Below, one piece after another: positions 1 through 5,958 of a DNA stretch of 24,874 bases. Positions within the stretch are counted from its first letter, which is position 1. Each line of letters starts with the position of its first letter. Below the pieces are notes generated by a model that saw nothing but the letters and a program-made list of their open reading frames with translations, was not told where the DNA came from and did no database searches. The stretch is from positions 1-24,874 of the IMG/VR virus record IMGVR_UViG_3300043100_000010; one strand, written 5' to 3'. Both the position numbers and the translations under genes were made by a program. Source of the stretch: a virus.

Positions 1-1
1 G

Positions 2-118
2 CTTTACCGCGATGCGCGCCCCGGCTCACCGTGGGAGATTCGCGGTGATGTGGTAATCGTGCCCGATAGCGACTATGCGAAACCTGATGGCATGCCCTAT
101 AGCAATCGACCCCTATGA
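2..118 (+). CDS. C-terminal end of a truncated phage protein of unknown function
   Basis: The frame is open from the left edge of the window and stops at TGA 116-118, leaving 38 codons of C-terminus (it ends GMPYSNRPL). The composition is protein-like, with no low-complexity bias, and the stop overlaps the next start as ATGA, the same coupling used by most genes downstream. This supports a real gene and not a chance frame. No family is recognised from so short a piece and the start lies outside the window. It is presumably the upstream neighbour in the rightward small-gene operon. Confidence 0.6.
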   Translation, partial: LYRDARPGSPWEIRGDVVIVPDSDYAKPDGMPYSNRPL

Positions 119-399
119 ACAGTGACGCCACCGTTTTTAAAAATGACGATGCCGGTTTTCGCGCGTGGCTTGCGAGCCATCCGCAGGGCTTCGTACTTAA
201 CCGGCAGAAAGGCAAAACCGATCTTTACCTTATCCTGCACCGTGCCCGGTGCCGTCAGCTTGCCACGCATAACGGAAACCCCCACGCCTGCACCGGCATG
301 AAATACATCAAGGTGTGCGCCGATAGCATCGAGCCGCTTGAGACGCATGCCAGTGAGCAGGGCGGCCCACTGACGAAGTGCAGGATATGCAATCCATGA
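115..399 (+). CDS. Small Cys-rich phage protein of unknown function
   Basis: A 94-residue protein of unknown function. The ATG at 115 overlaps the previous stop (ATGA) and the TGA at 397-399 overlaps the next start in the same way, so it sits in a translationally coupled chain. Five cysteines (C46, C59, C68, C89, C92) include a terminal CRIC pair, which fits one small zinc- or metal-binding fold. The segments HPQGFVLN, YLILHRARC and YIKVCADS look like a compact alpha/beta domain that I recall from small proteins in phages and bacterial islands, though I cannot name a Pfam family. There is no signal peptide or membrane segment. An early or regulatory role is inferred only from position. Confidence 0.75.
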   Translation: MNSDATVFKNDDAGFRAWLASHPQGFVLNRQKGKTDLYLILHRARCRQLATHNGNPHACTGMKYIKVCADSIEPLETHASEQGGPLTKCRICNP

Positions 400-824
400 G
401 CGCGCCCCACACGTTTGAGATTGCCAGTGATGGCCGGTCAATCCGCTGCCTTGTGTGCGGGCGTGAATCATTCAATGCGAACGATGTGCGCGGGTGTTAC
501 TGCGGCTCGTGTCACCTCTCTCATGAGGGCCTGGGCCTGCTTAACGTGATGCATGCCAGGGGTGCCCTGTATGCGCCGCATCATGGCGCATGCGTGAGGC
601 TCGGCGTGCATGGTGCCTATGATCTTTATGTGGGCCTGCAGGCACCACTACCGCCCACGCTGATCGCGCGATATGGCAACGATCCAGGCGATTACGAAAC
701 ATGGAACCCGCGCATATGCGGGCGCGCAACTGTTGGCCTGTACGGTGAGCACTTTGTCGAAGCGCTGCGCCGCGCGGATGCGTGGCAGGTGCCGCTACTG
801 GAGAAACGCAATGGCCTCACGTGA
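396..824 (+). CDS. Zinc-ribbon-like phage protein of unknown function
   Basis: A 142-residue protein. Start chosen at ATG 396 because it overlaps the previous stop and has AGGA about 10 nt upstream; ATGs at 378 and 387 are in frame but less well placed. Residues 18-39 read CLVCG...GCYCGSC, a Cys cluster (C18, C21, C34, C36, C39) typical of a treble-clef or rubredoxin-like zinc site. The second half (YDLYVGLQ, NPRICGRATVGLYGEHF) is soluble and unrecognised. It is a common type of small phage protein; nucleic-acid or protein binding through the zinc site is possible but not shown. Its TGA (822-824) overlaps the next gene by 14 nt. Confidence 0.75.
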   Translation: MSAPHTFEIASDGRSIRCLVCGRESFNANDVRGCYCGSCHLSHEGLGLLNVMHARGALYAPHHGACVRLGVHGAYDLYVGLQAPLPPTLIARYGNDPGDYETWNPRICGRATVGLYGEHFVEALRRADAWQVPLLEKRNGLT

Positions 825-1437
825 GGTAGTGCCCGCCGATATCGAAGCGGCCTATGAGCGCGTGGCCTATCCCTGCGTGCGTGAATTTAACCTTGAGGGG
901 CTGGTGGTGCCGAGCATGACAGGCTTCGCGCTCGGTGATGAGCCTGGCACCCTGCTCGGTGATGCGGTGCCGATGCCGATGGGCATGATGAAGGAAATGT
1001 TTTCGCGCGATGAGGCCACCCGGCAGGCCATGGTGCGCCGCTTCGTGCGTGAATTGCTCGTTGACGGCTCAACCCTGCGCGATAACCTGCCGCGCTTCAA
1101 CATGCCCAAACCTTCATTGGTGGTGCTCGCGTGTGAGGGATGGATGGCGAGCACCACCGGTGATCTGCTCGATGAGGTGCGCAAGGTGGGCGGCGTCAAG
1201 AATATCCCAGGGCGCACCGAGTGCATCATGATATTCGTGCACACGCGGGTCGACACGTTCATGGGTTTCTGCCCGGTTGAGGGCGAGCCCAAGCGCGCGA
1301 GCCTGGCACCGCTGCTGCCTGGGCAGTTCGATGGCAGGGGTGGCGTTGAAGGCCCGATGACCAACGGGCCATTGCAGGGGCTTGACACGCACGAGGCCGA
1401 AACGTGGTCGGCCATCAGGAAAAAGGAAACACCATGA
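811..1437 (+). CDS. Phage protein of unknown function, 208 residues
   Basis: Start at ATG 811, inside the end of the previous gene and preceded by GAGA (GAGAAACGC). The reading frame is open back to 673, but the upstream stretch lies over the previous gene and is Arg/Cys-rich, so it is not used. The protein is soluble, with an alternating hydrophobic core (SLVVLACEGW, ECIMIFVHT) consistent with an alpha/beta fold. No catalytic motif is recognised. The C-terminal third is Gly/Pro-rich. The TGA at 1435-1437 overlaps the next ATG. Function unknown; it belongs to the same rightward operon as its neighbours. Confidence 0.7.
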   Translation: MASREVVPADIEAAYERVAYPCVREFNLEGLVVPSMTGFALGDEPGTLLGDAVPMPMGMMKEMFSRDEATRQAMVRRFVRELLVDGSTLRDNLPRFNMPKPSLVVLACEGWMASTTGDLLDEVRKVGGVKNIPGRTECIMIFVHTRVDTFMGFCPVEGEPKRASLAPLLPGQFDGRGGVEGPMTNGPLQGLDTHEAETWSAIRKKETP

Positions 1438-1826
1438 GCAGCACCGCAGAGCAGGACGGCACCACCGATGATGAAGGCCTTCGTGCCGCGAGCACCCTGG
1501 CGCGCGCGCTCTTCGGCAAGCTGCTGATTGTGTCGCATGATGCGGGCTCACTGCTCGGGCGCGAGACTGCGTACCGTGATCTGCTGGCCGAACTCACCGA
1601 CATGCGCAAGGCCGCCGATGAAGCACTCAAACGCTCGCCAAAAAGTGAGCTGATACTTGCCGAGATCATGGCCTTGCAAAAACTGATTTCGCACTTCACG
1701 CCTGCGCCTGAATACTTCGCGCACAAGGGTGATGAGCGCACCGATAGCCTGCGCGACTATTGCGAGCATATCGGCCTTGCCCATATCGCGGATGAATTCA
1801 AACGCTCGGCAGTAAAGCACCGTTGA
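1434..1826 (+). CDS. Helical phage protein of unknown function, 130 residues
   Basis: Start at ATG 1434 (ATGA overlap with the previous stop), with AAAGGAAACACC immediately upstream as a good ribosome binding site. The sequence is strongly helical and charged (residues 17-75: alternating Leu/Ala with Arg, Glu and Lys), a possible coiled coil. No membrane segment, Cys cluster or enzymatic motif is visible. It is the last gene before the terminator at 1887-1917, so it closes the first rightward sub-operon. Function unknown. Confidence 0.72.
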   Translation: MSSTAEQDGTTDDEGLRAASTLARALFGKLLIVSHDAGSLLGRETAYRDLLAELTDMRKAADEALKRSPKSELILAEIMALQKLISHFTPAPEYFAHKGDERTDSLRDYCEHIGLAHIADEFKRSAVKHR

Positions 1827-1849
1827 TGCGAGCCCGGTGGCAGTAAAGC
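1808..1849 (+). repeat. 11-bp direct repeat with an interleaved inverted repeat
   Basis: GGCAGTAAAGC occurs at 1808-1818, inside the end of the 130-residue gene, and again at 1839-1849, after its stop. Between and overlapping them, GCACCG (1817-1822) is complementary to CGGTGC (1849-1854). This lies just upstream of the terminator and may be part of a structured 3' UTR; it could also be a small local duplication. Confidence 0.5.
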
Positions 1850-1886
1850 GGTGCAGCACCCCAGGGGCTGCGGCGTGTGTGTTTGA

Positions 1887-1917
1887 AGCCCCGCCCGCAC
1901 GTGGCGGGGCTCTTTTT
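1887..1917 (+). terminator. Rho-independent terminator after the first small-gene block
   Basis: Perfect 9-bp stem AGCCCCGCC (1887-1895) with GGCGGGGCT (1903-1911), 7-nt loop, followed by CTTTTT on the plus strand. It separates the 115-1826 genes from 1934-2787. GGGGCT at 1864-1869 can pair with AGCCCC (1887-1892), giving a weaker competing hairpin. Confidence 0.9.
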
Positions 1918-1933
1918 CAACGAAGGGTAAGCA

Positions 1934-2143
1934 ATGCCAAATTTCAACGGGCCGGGTAAGTACGACCCCGAGTGTCAGAAAGCATTTGATGAGACTGGCG
2001 CGCGCTGCGTGGCGCTCATCGTGCTCGGTGGTGACCGTGGGCACGGCTTCGCGGTCACCGGCGAACTGCCCGAGATTCTCAAGCTGCCCGAGATGCTTGA
2101 GCACATGGCGCGCGAGATACGTGCGCAGCGGGGTGACGCGTGA
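1934..2143 (+). CDS. Small phage protein of unknown function, 69 residues
   Basis: ATG at 1934 with GAAGGGTAAGCA in front of it. This is the first gene after the terminator at 1887-1917, so it needs either read-through or its own promoter; no clear sigma-70 boxes are visible in the 16-nt gap. The protein has a small alpha/beta look (CVALIVLGGDRGHGFAVTG, then an amphipathic helix ILKLPEMLEHMAREIRAQ). It resembles small phage proteins with the same GGDRGHGF-type centre that I recall, but no function is known to me. The next gene starts at a GTG overlapping its stop. Confidence 0.72.
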   Translation: MPNFNGPGKYDPECQKAFDETGARCVALIVLGGDRGHGFAVTGELPEILKLPEMLEHMAREIRAQRGDA

Positions 2144-2787
2144 TTTTCGAAGCCGAAGCGCAGGCGCGGGCCGAAGCCTTTAACCGCTCGAAGCCGTGGG
2201 AGAGCGAGCCCGATTACCACACGTTCAAGGCAAGCGGCCTCACGTGCGTGGTGCGCCGTGCTCACCCCGAGGTTGGGCACCTGTGTGGCTATGTCGGCGT
2301 GGGCCGCGCTCATCCGCTCTTTGAAGTGCGCCCCACCGATCTCGTGCCCGCACCCGATACGTGGCTCACGCGCCCTTTCGATATCGATGAGCATGGCGTC
2401 ATCGACACCTTTATCACGATGATGGACATTCACGCGGGCGAGGTTCCTGATGGCTTCGCCCCGCTCAATGCGCTCATCGGTGTGCACGGCGGGCTCACAT
2501 GGGGTAACCGCATGTACGATCACACCGGGTGGTGGTTCGGCTTCGATTGCGGGCACACCGACGATTTTTCACCGGGTATGGCCGCCGTACTTGAGCACAT
2601 CGGGCACGACACTTCGTTTCTGTACAGCTTCGGCATTTACCGCACACTCGATTATGTGATAGGTGAATGCGCGGTACTGGCGCAGCAGATAGCGGATTGG
2701 AGTGCAAAGATACCGCACGTTGAGGCGGCAAAGGCCGCGATTGCAGCGGCGCGCGAGGCGCAGCACAACCGGGATGATGAGGCATGA
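2140..2787 (+). CDS. Conserved phage protein of unknown function, 215 residues
   Basis: GTG start at 2140 overlapping the upstream TGA (GTGA), with GGGGTGA as SD. The family is recognisable by general form: a VGHLCGYVGV segment near residue 50, then VHGGLTWGN near residue 125 and WWFGFDCGHTDD near residue 142, a pattern found in many phage small-gene regions. Conserved His, Asp, Cys and Trp residues suggest a metal site or enzyme fold, but no activity is known to me. The C-terminal 45 residues form an Ala-rich charged helix. It is the last clear gene of the rightward block; a 203-bp gap with the candidate RNA and terminator follows. Confidence 0.78.
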   Translation: MIFEAEAQARAEAFNRSKPWESEPDYHTFKASGLTCVVRRAHPEVGHLCGYVGVGRAHPLFEVRPTDLVPAPDTWLTRPFDIDEHGVIDTFITMMDIHAGEVPDGFAPLNALIGVHGGLTWGNRMYDHTGWWFGFDCGHTDDFSPGMAAVLEHIGHDTSFLYSFGIYRTLDYVIGECAVLAQQIADWSAKIPHVEAAKAAIAAAREAQHNRDDEA

Positions 2788-2906
2788 AGCGGGCGGATGA
2801 AATACAGGCGGAAAACCGGCCTATTCCGTCCGCCATGAGGCGCGCGCGCTGCAGGTGGCATTACCCCTCACGCGGCTTGCGGCAGGCGCACCACGCGCCT
2901 ATTATT

Positions 2907-2989
2907 GGTTGGGTTCGTGCTCTCCCTCGTTTGCGCGAACGGCTTAAACCCTTCGAATCGGCCCGCGCTCTCACACGGGCCGTTTTTTT
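2907..2989 (+). ncRNA. Candidate small RNA or 3' UTR RNA with CU-rich loop
   Basis: Two successive hairpins lie in the 203-bp gap after the last rightward gene. The first pairs GTTCGTGC (2913-2920) with GCGCGAAC (2933-2940), 8 bp including one G-U, and exposes the 12-nt loop TCTCCCTCGTTT. The second is the Rho-independent terminator 2959-2989. A CU-rich exposed loop plus a terminator is the layout of many base-pairing small RNAs, and UCCCUC is complementary to the GAGGGA ribosome binding site of the methyltransferase gene (3486-3491). No promoter was identified, so it could be processed from the upstream mRNA or be a plain 3' UTR. Very tentative. Confidence 0.35.
2959..2989 (+). terminator. 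Rho-independent terminator ending the rightward small-gene block
   Basis: Perfect 7-bp stem CGGCCCG (2959-2965) with CGGGCCG (2976-2982), 10-nt loop, then seven T on the plus strand. It has no T tract in the other direction, so it acts on rightward transcription only. It abuts the stop codon (2991-2993) of the leftward 57-residue gene. Confidence 0.9.
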
Positions 2990-2990
2990 G

Positions 2991-3164
2991 TCACGCGCAC
3001 ACCTGCGCAGCGGGAATAACCGGCCCATAGCGCAGCACGAGCAGCGCATCACAGGCCTGCTGCGCGGCCTCATGTTCCGGCCCGTCATCGAGCGTGCCCA
3101 CCAGCTTGAACACCGCATCAATGGCGGCCTTGTACGCTTCGCGCTGCTCTTTCGTGTGTTTCAT
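2991..3164 (-). CDS. Very small leftward phage protein of unknown function, 57 residues
   Basis: ATG at 3164 with a GGGCGGGGCG purine/GC patch upstream; the longer open frame back to 3353 is Arg-rich, overlaps the neighbouring gene antisense-like, and is not used. The protein is helical and charged (MKHTKEQREAYKAAIDAVFK, then an acidic linker and ACDALLVLRYG) with no membrane segment or Cys pair. It is separated from the upstream leftward gene (3256-3456) by 91 bp in which nothing was recognised. Unknown function. It could be translated from the distal end of the late transcript or from a local promoter not seen here. Confidence 0.55.
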   Translation of the reverse strand: MKHTKEQREAYKAAIDAVFKLVGTLDDGPEHEAAQQACDALLVLRYGPVIPAAQVCA

Positions 3165-3255
3165 GTTCGCCCCGCCCGGTTCCCGTTGAAAGCCATCACG
3201 GTGCCACGGGCGCAGCGCGCAGCACAATCGGACAAATCCCAAAGCGCGGCCCGCG

Positions 3256-3456
3256 TCAGGCATCCTCCAGGCCGCCCGATAGATCACCCGATAGATCACC
3301 CGATGCGCCGCCGAGTTCGCGGAACTCAACCACCCCTTCGGCGGCGGTGTCATAGGTCTGCGTATCGTTCGGGTCTAGCGTGAAGTCGTTCACGTTGTCC
3401 CGGTCAACAATCACCCGAACAGGATTTTCACCTTCATTCGTCACGGTCAGTTTCAT
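3256..3456 (-). CDS. Very small leftward phage protein of unknown function, 66 residues
   Basis: ATG at 3456 with GTGGAGTAACCC as a good ribosome binding site. The N-terminal 50 residues alternate polar and hydrophobic (MKLTVTNEGENPVRVIVDRD and following), which suggests a small beta-sandwich. The C-terminus is an acidic low-complexity tail with SGDL repeated, encoded by a 12-bp tandem repeat. It is divergent from the methyltransferase gene (46 bp between the starts), and no convincing promoter boxes were found in that gap. Function unknown. Confidence 0.65.
   Translation of the reverse strand: MKLTVTNEGENPVRVIVDRDNVNDFTLDPNDTQTYDTAAEGVVEFRELGGASGDLSGDLSGGLEDA
3275..3304 (-). repeat. 12-bp tandem repeat, 2.5 copies, inside the 66-residue gene
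   Basis: CCCGATAGATCA at 3275-3286 and 3287-3298, then a partial unit CCCGAT at 3299-3304 (plus-strand reading). The unit is a multiple of three, so it adds or removes SGDL units without breaking the frame. Confidence 0.9.
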
Positions 3457-3502
3457 GGGTTACTCCACAGGGTTTTAGACAACCAACGAGGGAAACACCA
3501 TC

Positions 3503-4453
3503 ATGCACGAACAGCAACTCAGCACCGTAGCCACCGAGGCCAATTTCAATGAAGGTGCCTATCTGCTCGCTAATCCTGATGTTGCGCAGGCCGTCCACAG
3601 GGGTGATTTTGCTTCGGGCCTGGCGCACTTCCGCGAGCATGGCCGCCGTGAAGGCCGCAAAATCACCGTGTTCACCAAAATCCGGGCCGCGAAGCGCGCG
3701 AAGGCCGAACAGTTCCGGCACCTGCTGCGCACTGATATGCCTTTCACCGAGGCCGCTGATGGATCGTTCGATTTCCTTAGCGATGCACTGCGCGCGCAAT
3801 TCAATATCATCGATACCGCGAACGTATCGAGCAATCATTACGACCCGATAGCACGCGGGATGATCGAAAAATATGCCGATGGCCTGTTGCTCGATTGCGG
3901 CGCAGGCCGCCGCGATACCTACTATTCAAACGTGGTCAACTTCGAGATTGCACCGTATGACACCACCGATGTGTGCGGCGTCGGTGAATGCCTGCCCTTC
4001 GTTGATAACTCATTCGACGCGGTATTTTCGCTGGCGGTACTTGAGCACGTCAAAGACCCATGGCAATGCGCGCGCGAGATCGTGCGCGTACTCAAACCGG
4101 GTGGTGAGGTCTATTGCATGGTGCCGCTGCTGCAACCCGTGCATGGGTTTCCGCATCACTACTACAACATGACGGCGCAGGGCCTGCGTAATCTCTTCGA
4201 GCCCGCCATCGAGGTCACCATGCACGAGGTGGGCGGATACGAAACCCCGATATGGGCGCTCACATGGATCGTGCAGAGCTGGGCACGCGGGCTCAAGGGC
4301 GCAGCACTCACCGAGTTCATGAGCCTGCGCATGGCCGATCTGATGGCACCGGCGCTCGAATACCTTGAGCGGTCCTATGTGACGGAACTGAGCGAGGAAA
4401 AGAATTTCGAGCTTGCGTGTGGCACCACCATAAGGGGCTCAAAGCGCTTATGA
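3503..4453 (+). CDS. Class I SAM-dependent methyltransferase (type 11-like) with an N-terminal accessory module
   Basis: 316 residues; ATG 3503 preceded by GAGGGAAACACCATC. Residues 14-52 (FNEGAYLLANPDVAQAV, then HFREHGRREGR) match the short AYLAANPDVAAAV-type module often joined to surface or glycan-modifying proteins. Residues 126-205 hold a class I methyltransferase core: motif I LLLDCGAG (128-135), then GVGECLPFVDNSFDAVF, a VLEHVKDP segment (189-196) and VLKPGGEVYCMVP. The domain family (methyltransferase type 11) is clear; the substrate is not, and the lack of DNA-methylase NPPY/DPPY motifs argues against DNA. It is a plus-strand gene after the rightward terminator, divergent from a small gene and convergent with the tail cluster (6-bp 3' overlap), as expected for a moron. 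Confidence 0.85.
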   Translation: MHEQQLSTVATEANFNEGAYLLANPDVAQAVHRGDFASGLAHFREHGRREGRKITVFTKIRAAKRAKAEQFRHLLRTDMPFTEAADGSFDFLSDALRAQFNIIDTANVSSNHYDPIARGMIEKYADGLLLDCGAGRRDTYYSNVVNFEIAPYDTTDVCGVGECLPFVDNSFDAVFSLAVLEHVKDPWQCAREIVRVLKPGGEVYCMVPLLQPVHGFPHHYYNMTAQGLRNLFEPAIEVTMHEVGGYETPIWALTWIVQSWARGLKGAALTEFMSLRMADLMAPALEYLERSYVTELSEEKNFELACGTTIRGSKRL

Positions 4454-4654
4454 GCCTTCGGGCGGATCGGCAAGCGCGGGCTTGCCGTCATCATCAATGA
4501 ACGGGCGCGCGCCCTTGCTCGCCCCTTCGAGCAGCATGATGTGCTCGGCTTCGGTGATCTCCACCACCTGCGCGCCTTCGGGTGGGTCGGCAATCTCCGA
4601 AACGTGAAACGCGATCACTGTGCGCTCGTCGTCGTACTGCGCGAATCGTGTCAT
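4448..4654 (-). CDS. Small tail-fibre-associated protein, possibly an assembly chaperone
   Basis: 68 residues; ATG 4654 with AAAGGGAGTGCAGAG upstream, 15 nt after the fibre stop. The N-terminus MTRFAQYDDERTVIAFHVSE resembles the start of small proteins found directly after phage tail fibre genes; the middle (AQVVEITEAEHIMLLEGASK) resembles the central segment of some fibre assembly proteins. It is much shorter than Mu gpU or lambda Tfa, so the chaperone call rests mostly on position. Its last 6 bp overlap the 3' end of the methyltransferase gene on the other strand. Confidence 0.65.
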   Translation of the reverse strand: MTRFAQYDDERTVIAFHVSEIADPPEGAQVVEITEAEHIMLLEGASKGARPFIDDDGKPALADPPEGS

Positions 4655-4669
4655 CTCTGCACTCCCTTT

Positions 4670-5326
4670 TTAGTAGCCTATTGCGATATACCAGATATTT
4701 GCGCCGGATACCCCTGCGCCGTTGGTGGTGTTAAAGGCATTGCCCACGAAGGTGCTGTTGTTCGTGGTATTCGCCGTGATGGCCGACACACCCATGGCGG
4801 TGCCCGAGGCGAGATAGGTGCACACCGCACGAAAAAGACCATTCGGAAACGTGACCGGAAACGCACCCGAGCCGACACCGCTGGCGGCTGCCGCCACGCT
4901 GCCCCACTGGATGATAAGGCCGCCGAGCCACGAGGGCAGCGCGATATATCCGATGGCACTGATAAGCATGCTCACGCCGTTGCGCATCTTTTTCGGCGTC
5001 ATCATGGTGGTGTCATCGGCCCCCGCGTTGGCGAGCGCCTGGGTGGCAATTTTCGCCACACCGGCGAGTGTTTCAGTGGCCTGCAGGCCGCGCGTGACGG
5101 TGCCGATTGAGTTGAGCAATTGATTAAATTGCGTCTTGTCCGGTGTGACATTCGCCGCCGCGAGCACGTTGAGCACTTCCATCATGATGGCATTCAACCA
5201 CTCGGCGGGCACGATGGTGGCGGCCTGCCCGGTGGCCGGGTTGCCATCGGTGAAATACCCCGCCACACCGGGCGGCGTGGGTGCCGGTTTTGTGTTCGCC
5301 ACCGTTGCATTGTCGATCTGGAACAT
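4670..5326 (-). CDS. Short tail fibre protein
   Basis: 218 residues from ATG 5326, which has TGGAGGTTTAACAGTT upstream and lies just after the gp48 stop; the longer frame to 5410 overlaps gp48 and is not used. The N-terminal part (FTDGNPATGQAATIVPAEWL, then FNQLLNSI near residue 80) is the typical phage fibre attachment segment. The C-terminal part (IIQWGSVAAA, PVTFPNGLFRAV, NIWYIAIGY) has the form of a gp53-like fibre tip domain, where the receptor is bound. It is short for a fibre, with no long repeat shaft; a longer fibre could be encoded elsewhere. No template/variable repeat pair was seen. Confidence 0.85.
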   Translation of the reverse strand: MFQIDNATVANTKPAPTPPGVAGYFTDGNPATGQAATIVPAEWLNAIMMEVLNVLAAANVTPDKTQFNQLLNSIGTVTRGLQATETLAGVAKIATQALANAGADDTTMMTPKKMRNGVSMLISAIGYIALPSWLGGLIIQWGSVAAAASGVGSGAFPVTFPNGLFRAVCTYLASGTAMGVSAITANTTNNSTFVGNAFNTTNGAGVSGANIWYIAIGY

Positions 5327-5331
5327 AACTG

Positions 5332-5949
5332 TTAAACCTCCAGGGTGAAGCCATCGAGATAATGAAATTGCAGGATCGTGTGCGCAGGCTTGAGCGCTTC
5401 GAGTTCGCATTCGAGCACGTCATTGCCCCACGTTGAAAGTGGATCACCCGCAGCAGACTGCCCCGCCGCAAAATGCGTGATGGTGTTCTCGGGCGCATCA
5501 ACGGACCACGTAAAAAACCAGTCCTGGTTACCAAGCTGCTGCCCGCAATGGCTCTGCCCCGCACGAAACGGCGCGTAATTCGTCACGTTGATCGTGTAGC
5601 CGAGTGCCGCCGCAAAATCGATGAAAAATTGCGCGCTCTGCCCGCCGCTACTCGTGAGGCGGGCCACCACCTGCGCGCGGCGCTGCTGCATTGAGGGGTT
5701 TTCGCCCGTGCATGGATCGGGCAGGCCTAGCGTTAATTCCCACTCGGGCAGCAGTTCGCTTGTGGTAGCCGGGAAAGCATCAATGAGCAGGTTGTTGGCG
5801 CGCGAGGTCTGCCATGCATACACACCCGAGAGCCCGAGCGCGGTGGCCGCCTGTATCGCGTCCGGTTCCTTCGGCCACACGCGCCCGCGTGGCAGCAGCG
5901 CGAGCAGCGCGCGCGCAAAATCATCGGCGGTGAGATTCGGTGCGAGCAT
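5332..5949 (-). CDS. Baseplate/tail protein, Mu gp48 (YmfQ, DUF2313) family
   Basis: 205 residues; ATG 5949 with GAGGCCGCGCG upstream, 9 nt after the gp47 stop. LLALLPRGRVWP near residue 16, LLPEWELTLGLPDPC near residue 66 and QQRRAQVVARLTSSGGQS near residue 88 are signatures of the YmfQ/gp48 family, which in Mu-type tails links the gp47 baseplate wedge to the fibre. The order gp46-gp47-gp48-fibre is the same as in Mu. The C-terminal region is Cys/Trp-containing and ends with a typical ALKPAHTILQFHY segment. Confidence 0.9.
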   Translation of the reverse strand: MLAPNLTADDFARALLALLPRGRVWPKEPDAIQAATALGLSGVYAWQTSRANNLLIDAFPATTSELLPEWELTLGLPDPCTGENPSMQQRRAQVVARLTSSGGQSAQFFIDFAAALGYTINVTNYAPFRAGQSHCGQQLGNQDWFFTWSVDAPENTITHFAAGQSAAGDPLSTWGNDVLECELEALKPAHTILQFHYLDGFTLEV

Positions 5950-5958
5950 CGCGCGGCC

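Noticed and set aside
867-1538. Minus-strand frame of 223 codons opposite the rightward block
   Set aside because: It overlaps two genes having SDs and coupled starts, and its composition (Ser, Arg, Pro) is of the shadow type.
2855-2947. 30-codon GTG frame (ends PSFARTA) in the gap after the rightward block
   Set aside because: No SD and very short; the bases are better explained by the hairpin described as a candidate RNA. Kept as an alternative only.
3275-3304. Short CRISPR-like array
   Set aside because: The repeats are contiguous 12-mers without spacers and lie within a reading frame.
2784-3383. 199-codon plus-strand frame starting at an ATGA overlap with the 215-residue gene
   Set aside because: It runs through the terminator at 2959-2989 and over two leftward genes, and its protein is dominated by Arg, His and Ala without any fold-like pattern.
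2991-3456. Anti-CRISPR locus
   Set aside because: Only small size and position suggest it; no HTH (Aca-type) partner gene is next to them and no known family is recognised.
4670-5326. Diversity-generating retroelement at the fibre gene
   Set aside because: No reverse transcriptase gene, and no template repeat resembling the fibre C-terminus was found in the window.
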